A stretch of DNA of 64,000 nt, from positions 124,001 to 188,000 of the forward strand of contig NW_026251736.1 of the NCBI RefSeq assembly GCF_025024155.1, written 5' to 3'. This document shows positions 58,656 to 64,000 of the stretch, piece after piece (positions within the stretch are counted from its first letter, which is position 1; the number at the start of each line of letters is the position of its first letter). The position numbers and the translations under genes were made by a program. The notes below the pieces were generated by a model, which was given only the letters and a program-made list of their open reading frames with translations, was not told the DNA's origin and ran no database searches. This stretch comes from Gamsiella multidivaricata. Its lineage: Eukaryota > Mortierellomycota > Mortierellomycetes > Mortierellales > Mortierellaceae.

Positions 58656-61261
58656 TTAACTGCGTCGAGCATATTCAGACATGTGCCCAGTTTTATACGC
58701 AGGGTTCTCATCCCTGTTCTCTGCATAGCCCCTCCGCGACTGGCCCGCATATATTGGTAGCGCCATTGGTGCAGTTGATTCCATCGGTATAGTTGGCTCT
58801 GTCCTTGACATTGGAGAAGTCGATGCTGTGCATGACATTCGAGTAGCCGCCGCTGTTCGCGACATCGGAGAAGGTGGCGCCATCGGTGCTGTTGGTGTAT
58901 TCATTGCTGTTGGTGCCGCCATCACGGGAGACAAAGACATGAGTACAGGTGGTACAGGGATAAAATGGAAATAACCTCCTGGGTCATTTCCTGAATCGTG
59001 CGGAACTAGTTGAGTAGGGGTTGTGGGTTCAGAAGAGCGGCGAGATCGGCGAAAGGTCTGGGAATGTTCAGGACGAGGCGAGGCTGGGCCTAGTCCAAGA
59101 TCAACAGCAGGAGGTGCAGTTGGCATCTCGACTGTCATGTTAAAAGGCAAAGGAAGAATCCTTGGCTGAGGCGGCTCATTCTTCTCCTGAGGATATCCAT
59201 TCGGGCCCATTGGGGGCGACGTGAATAATGGCTGTACTGACAGATTTGGTACCAATGGGCGTCGTGGAAGGCGAGGCGCTGGAACAGTCGCGGGTGCAGA
59301 TCGCTGAGAGGGTACAGATCGCTGAGAGGGTACAGATCGCTGAGAGGGCGCCATCGAGGGATGCGCATGCATATTTGATGACGGTCCTGAGAACGGAGGC
59401 GACATGGACGTGGGTGACGCATATGATACGGGCGAGGGCTGGAGTACTGCTGCTTCTTGAGGTACGGATGGGAGCGGTTTGATGGACCTCGGATCTTCCA
59501 CTGCGGAGGTCGTGTGGCGGTGGATGTCGCTGACCTGCAGCGTTGTTGACGGCCAAGGCAGAAGAGGAGGGGCAGCTGCAGAATGACTTCGATCCCGGAT
59601 GGACGAGTAATTCGCTGGCACAAGCGACGTTGATGCTGGGCTAGAATCGTTTACCTGTCTTCTCGGACTCGCCTGCAAAGTGCTATAGCCTGACGATGCT
59701 TCTCTTCCACCTCCTCGAAAAGGTCCAGGTATATATTCAGGTGGTTTTGGTATATTTTTTGGTGAAGGCATAGAGTTGTGTAAGGTGGATGTCTGGGGCG
59801 AGGACGACGAAGAGGGCTGAGATTCAGAAGGCGATCCGGTGAGAGTCAAGCAGCTGGAGCTAGAATGGAGACGCTGCATCTGCAGCGCAGGGTGGTGTGC
59901 TGACGGCGATTGAGCAAAGTTGGATCGCTGAATGTCCAGACTGTCGGACATGGTCCCGATGACGATGGGGATCTGGATTTCAAAGCCGCCGGGGCTGCTT
60001 AATATCTTGTTCCGCATCTTGCTCTTGACCCTCTTGTTATGCCGTCCTTCAAGGAAGCTGGACTTGACCCGCATGTCGAAAAGGATGTTGAGATGGTATT
60101 CAATAGAGATGACCTTTGTCGCCGATAGGGTCGGGAGGGCACTGTCAGGAACATTCAGACCGGAGACGATCTTTCCGGTGTTCAAGCTGGAGTTGACGAC
60201 CACTGCCTCCGCACATGTCGCAATTGTCTCCATGTATTCCCTTGCGTGCCTGCAAATCGCCGGTTGAAAGACGGAGATGGTTCCTTACTTTAGGAATTCA
60301 TTATTGTCCATTCATTCCGATCGTTCACATAGCGACAATGATATTCAAATCCAACTTACTCGCCTGCGTAATAACTTTCCTTGCAAAGCAGTTGAACAAA
60401 GCAGCCAGGGTCTCTATGGATCTTTAGTGGGTGATGAAGATCGATCTCCAGCTGTAGTCGCTGTCCTTTGAGATAGGCAGTTCGAGAGAGGTTGACGACA
60501 GCGCTTGCAAGATCATTCGTTGAGATCATGTTTAGACCAAGACTACTGCTTCCTTTGGCGGAGATCGGGGACGAGTAGGGCTCGGTCCTGATGTTGATCC
60601 GATCCTTGACTGGAACAGCCGTTGTCGCCTTGAGCTCCTGCATTCCACCCAAGAATCCCAGTGAGCTGAGAGTTGCTGACAGTGTGTATTTGACTGTTCC
60701 ATGGCGATACTACAATGAAAACGATGCAAAGCATGTTGTAAGTACAGGCCTGTGCCATTGGTGCAAATATAATTGATCCTCGACATCGCTGCTGCCTCGC
60801 ACGGCTCAAGTGGAAAAATCCCATCGGCTATGTTCACATATACCTTTCCCGACGACGGTAAGTGTTGCAGCGGGATCGTGAACTGAAAGGGCCAGCTATG
60901 TTTCCCCTCCTCCAGCATGTGTTCAACTGCGTTGTTGGCGTTGCCGAGAAGGACGACCTGCTGGTTGATAACATAGGCCTGGCCCTCTGATTTAGCGAGC
61001 TTTGTGGTGACCAGGCCAATGAATTGGATCTTCACGCATGTATATTTAAGGCTTGAAGAGGTTACCAGATGGACATGACCTACCCAAGCATGTCGTCAAT
61101 AACGTTGATTCAGCTATTCACCCCCTTCTACCTCATATCCCCATTAAATTATCAATTGAAGTGCTATTCCTCTCTCTCTTACCGCTGAGGGTATCGCCAG
61201 GCAGATAGTGTCCGGGTATCTCGTTGACACCAGATAGTAGGGCGATGGTCAACTTCTTCAT
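58656..61261 (-). CDS. Alpha-arrestin (ART-like ubiquitin-ligase adaptor)
   Basis: Alpha-arrestins recruit Rsp5/Nedd4-type ligases to plasma-membrane transporters for endocytosis. Exons: 61261-61183, 61079-60844, 60709-60360, 60249-58656, giving 752 aa. The N-terminal arrestin sandwich starts MKKLTIALLSGVNEIPGHYL, then GHVHLVTSSSLKYTCVKIQF, WPFQFTIPLQHLPSSGKYRH and GTVKYTLSATLSSLGFL (the usual L-P-x-S-F/Y-x-G-x-Y-x-V-x-Y pattern). The second sandwich is in exons 3-4. After about residue 330 the protein is a long Ser/Pro-rich disordered tail. A PPxY motif (KPPEYIPGPF) in that tail would bind WW domains. Three 6-residue repeats S-Q-R-S-V/A-P occur at 59297-59350. The tail ends in Met/Thr/Pro-rich repeats (M-S-R-T, A-P-T-A-M). 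Confidence 0.83.
59297..59350. repeat. Three copies of an 18-bp tandem repeat in the arrestin tail
   Basis: Unit CAGATCGCTGAGAGGGTA, copies at 59297-59314, 59315-59332, 59333-59350. The last copy differs only at its end. On the minus strand it encodes S-Q-R-S-(V/A)-P, in frame, so copy number can vary without a frameshift. Confidence 0.9.
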
Positions 61262-61925
61262 TGATCCTTACTGTTGCTGTGGGATGTGGAATGCAGAATG
61301 AGGGCGAATGTGGCTAAGAGCGGAAGAGTAGGTTTTACCAAAGGGCGAGCGAGGGCGCTATTGAGGCGCCGTGCGTTGCAGTGAAAGCACGCTCCCTTTT
61401 TCAAGAGGTGAGAGTGAGAGTGAGAAAGGTGTGGTGGGCAATATGCACTTGAAAGTGAATGCGCAAGGTAATTGAATGACAAAAAGAAAGGAGAGTGAAT
61501 GAAAGATGATTCAGTGTCCTCATTACACTGCAATCAGTTGGATGGGCGCAGTGTCCGTTCCCCTCTCGCGCGCGGGAAAACAAGCGAGTGTATTTAAACC
61601 TGATAGATTATTTGCCAAGAGAAGCAGCAACAGCCCAGCTGGGAAGGAAAGAAGAGGTTACCATGCAAACAGCCAGCTCAACAACAATAGCAACAACAGA
61701 GCAGCCTTCTTTCGACAAGCATTCGCTTTTACAACCAAAGATAAAAGGGCCGTACGAGCTGAAGTGGCAGAAACACAGTACCCGACCATTGCACAACAAG
61801 GACTGAGAAGACAAACATAGACCTGCGCGCAGTTGGGCTGCAACGGTTGATGATTGATTGAACTATATTGTAATTTGTAGCTGATGACCGGCCTCCTAGG
61901 CCCAATTGCTTTTTGCTCCTCTCCT
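61262..61925. other. Intergenic region arrestin gene / MRPS9
   Basis: 664 bp, 5' flank of the arrestin gene. Contains CAACAACAATAGCAACAAC low-complexity near 61678-61696. No gene supported. Confidence 0.5.
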
Positions 61926-63079
61926 TTAACGCTTGACCCACTGGAACTTTTTCCTTGCTCCGTATTGGCCGGGCTTCTTACGTTCCACAACACGCATATC
62001 GCGCGTAATACATCCAGCTACACAAAGAGAAAATGGAAATAAGAGAGTTAGATCAAATACGATATCAGTTCAAAATCATCATACAGCTACAGCTCATGAA
62101 GTACATAGCACTGAGCACAAAAGACCATACCCTTTCTCAATGTAGGCTTCAGTTCTGGGGAATGTGTCATCAGTGCCTTTGCGATTCCAAGAGAGATGGC
62201 TTCAGCTTGACCTGCGATCGAAATGAGAACCGGGCAAAAGGTAAAAAAAAATGGTCAGGTTCCATTGAAGACACAGGTTGGAAAGCGAGCGCGGCATAGC
62301 ATAGCAAAGCATAGCATGCAATATTCCTTGCGTCACACACCAGTGGTACCACCACCCTTGACTAATGCCCAGACATTGTATTTCCCGAGCAGGCTAGTCA
62401 CTTCGAAGGGTTTCAGCAATGATTCACGATCCTGAATCTTTTTAAAGTAGCTGGCTGCCTCCTGTCCATTTATCAGCATCTTTCCGTCCCCCTCGACAAC
62501 ATAGACACTGGCACTGGCCTCCTTTCTACGTCCAGTCGCCAATGCTCGTCCAAGGTGATCGACGACGCGTGGTTTGGCTTTTTGGGCCATCTGTTCCTCA
62601 GTCTTTGAGAATTGGTTGAAGAGGGCTTCGACTGGTGCAGGTCGTGGAGTGAGGGTCGCGAGCTGGTTCAGTTTGGAGACAATGAGTCGGTATTGCGATG
62701 TCTTCAACGCATCCACGCCGACTGCCGTTCTGAGAGCCTCCTTTCCGAGCCAGTTGGGACGCAGTGCTTGCTTGAAAGGTTTAGTGATGGGTCGATACTG
62801 ACGGTATGTGTAGTCGAGGTTGACAATCAGTTCGTTATAGACTGGGTTCGTGGTGAAGTACGAGGGAGACGCGGGCTTAAGCTGGAATCCACCGAGGGAC
62901 CCGTATCCGTCGATGGGTTGTTCCTGAGAAGGGGCCTCACTTCCAGACTGTACTCCAATTGACATTGAGCGAACACAGATTGTCGAAGCAAATCCCCTTG
63001 TAGAAGTACGCATGGTCGACTGTAGGGGCCGACTGATCGCGCCGACGATGGCACTGGCCAGCGTCCGTGAAGAGAGCAT
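61926..63079 (-). CDS. MRPS9: Mitochondrial ribosomal protein uS9m
   Basis: Small-subunit mitoribosome protein whose C-terminal tail reaches the P-site tRNA. Exons: 63079-62341, 62211-62131, 62017-61926, giving 303 aa. MLSSRTLASAIVGAISRPLQ is a mitochondrial presequence. The bacterial-type S9 domain starts GRALATGRRKEASASVYVVE and GKMLINGQEAASYF. It continues VWALVKGGGTTGQAEAISLG, IAKALMTHSPELKPTLRK, and ends AGCITRDMRVVERKKPGQYG with KKFQWVKR, the expected basic tail. The middle (about 60-180) is the mitochondrial-specific extension. The gene runs in the same direction as the arrestin gene downstream. Confidence 0.92.
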
Positions 63080-63891
63080 GGTTGACTGGCTGTCGAGGTT
63101 GAAGGTGTGCGGTTGAAGAGGGGGATCAGCCAAAGGGTTGCTTCTGAAGGTCGTTGCAGCGGGGCACCGGGAGGCTTGTCTCTCGATTTTGTTTACCCAC
63201 AAGTAACCTCTTCAAAAGGAAAAATAATTGCTGTGCTTGCTTTTGCGGAGAGGCACATGACTGTATTGTATCCCTGCATCTGTCTACCAAGACGAATTGG
63301 GGGTAAATGGATAAGGCACGGTGGGCGCTCTGAATCACTCATTGGCTATCTCTTCCAGCGTTACCAGAGTCTCAAAGTGTCCCTTGGTGCTAAGGATCAC
63401 CCTCAAATAAAGAATGAATGCCTGTTGACCATGTTTGAGGCTGGGTAGCACCGGACTAGATTGTCCGACCCACTATACGTCGAGAGGCTTCAAATCATGC
63501 ACTGTGTACACATCCCCACCCTTCCCGTTCCACACCTTGCTTGACATGTCTTGGAACCGGAATCAAAACGCACGCTCCACAGGCTACTTCCTCTGGTCCA
63601 CATGGTCCAGGCACCGCCCTACCATTTACAGACATACATTTGATATCTCTACCGGGGTTGTGCCATGATGACAGTTGAAGTGCGAGCCCCTCTTCGTCCA
63701 CACTAAAGATCGGTAGCAGGTTAGTCACTTTCTTTCGCTTCAAATAACTACGAAGTCCCGGTGTCTGCTTCCTTCTGATCTCTTGTCAATGCAGCAACTA
63801 TTCTAACTACTTGCCCATCCATTGCGTACTCCGCCCTCCCGTTCCCACTTCGATATCCATTTCAATTCATTCCATCGTTACAACTGCAAAA
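63080..63891. other. Divergent intergenic region MRPS9 / PHO89-like
   Basis: 812 bp. No RNA gene or ORF I can support. I looked for a Pho4-type CACGTG/CACGTT core here and did not find a convincing one. Confidence 0.45.
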
Positions 63892-64000
63892 ATGATGCAA
63901 GTCCACGATTACACCTTTCTTTTTGGCGTTGGTCTCTTCTTCGCGTTCATGGACGTCTTTGGAATTGGTGAGAGCCCATAATCCCATGAACCATTTTCAA
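63892..64000 (+). CDS. PHO89: Sodium/phosphate symporter, first exon only
   Basis: The first exon (63892-63967) encodes MMQVHDYTFLFGVGLFFAFM then DVFGIG and a GT donor (63968). This is the start of the PiT/Pho89 family (D-Y-x-x-x-x-G-x-x-x-A-F-x-D-x-x-x-I-G, before the AND motif that should start the next exon). The rest is outside the window. The intron starts at 63968. Pho89 imports phosphate with sodium at the plasma membrane under phosphate limitation. Confidence 0.65.

Overview
The window is nuclear DNA of a filamentous, early-diverging fungus. A Mortierella-like (Mortierellomycota) origin is my best guess, from gene content and from the style of a decayed repeat-family gene at about 24-25.7 kb. 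It cannot be proved without searches. Evidence for a fungus: dense genes with many short introns (about 50-150 nt, GT-AG plus three apparent GC-AG), fungal-type HIS3, MET10, PHO89 and KRE9/KNH1-like genes. Several genes that are absent from the common yeasts are kept (RAD51C, BCL7-like, CCNB1IP1/HEI10, PXMP4, CDK5RAP1, AARSD1, BCKDHB). I built exon-intron models by hand. Wherever a full model is given, the exon lengths sum to a multiple of three.

Layout. 0-6.1 kb: ELP5 (-, runs off the left edge), RAD51C (+), USE1 SNARE (+), a GNAT acetyltransferase (-). 6.5-14 kb: MET10 sulfite reductase (-), then divergent EXO1 (+). 14-20.9 kb: an Ariadne RBR ubiquitin ligase (+), an unrecognised probably mitochondrial protein (+), a BCL7-like SWI/SNF subunit (-), HIS3 (+) behind a Gcn4-type site. 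21.5-26.9 kb: a Gfo/Idh/MocA oxidoreductase (+), then about 3.9 kb with no intact gene but a frameshifted relic. 26.9-34.2 kb: PXMP4 (-), SPC25 (+), a CBS-domain protein (+), HPD (-). 35.3-43.4 kb: a probably mitochondrial DEAD-box-type helicase (-), a U1A/U2B''-type protein (+), CDK5RAP1 (-), three very small proteins. 43.7-54.3 kb: a KRE9-like GPI protein (-), AARSD1 (-), a copper P-type ATPase (+), a large tandem SANT/Myb-repeat protein with a mitochondrial-type N-terminus (+). 54.4-64 kb: BCKDHB (-), CCNB1IP1/HEI10 (-), an alpha-arrestin with a PPxY motif (-), MRPS9 (-), the first exon of PHO89 (+, runs off the right edge).

There is no operon or gene cluster. Two themes recur. One is genome maintenance and meiosis (RAD51C, EXO1, HEI10, SPC25). 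The other is mitochondrial or tRNA biology (ELP5, CDK5RAP1, AARSD1, MRPS9, BCKDHB, helicase, SANT-array protein). They are scattered, so this is probably ordinary gene order rather than a system.

The items most worth a second look are the tandem SANT protein with a mitochondrial presequence, the cysteine cluster inside the copper ATPase, the BCL7 homologue in a fungus, the HEI10 homologue whose RING is assembled across a 22-nt microexon, and the three GC-AG introns.
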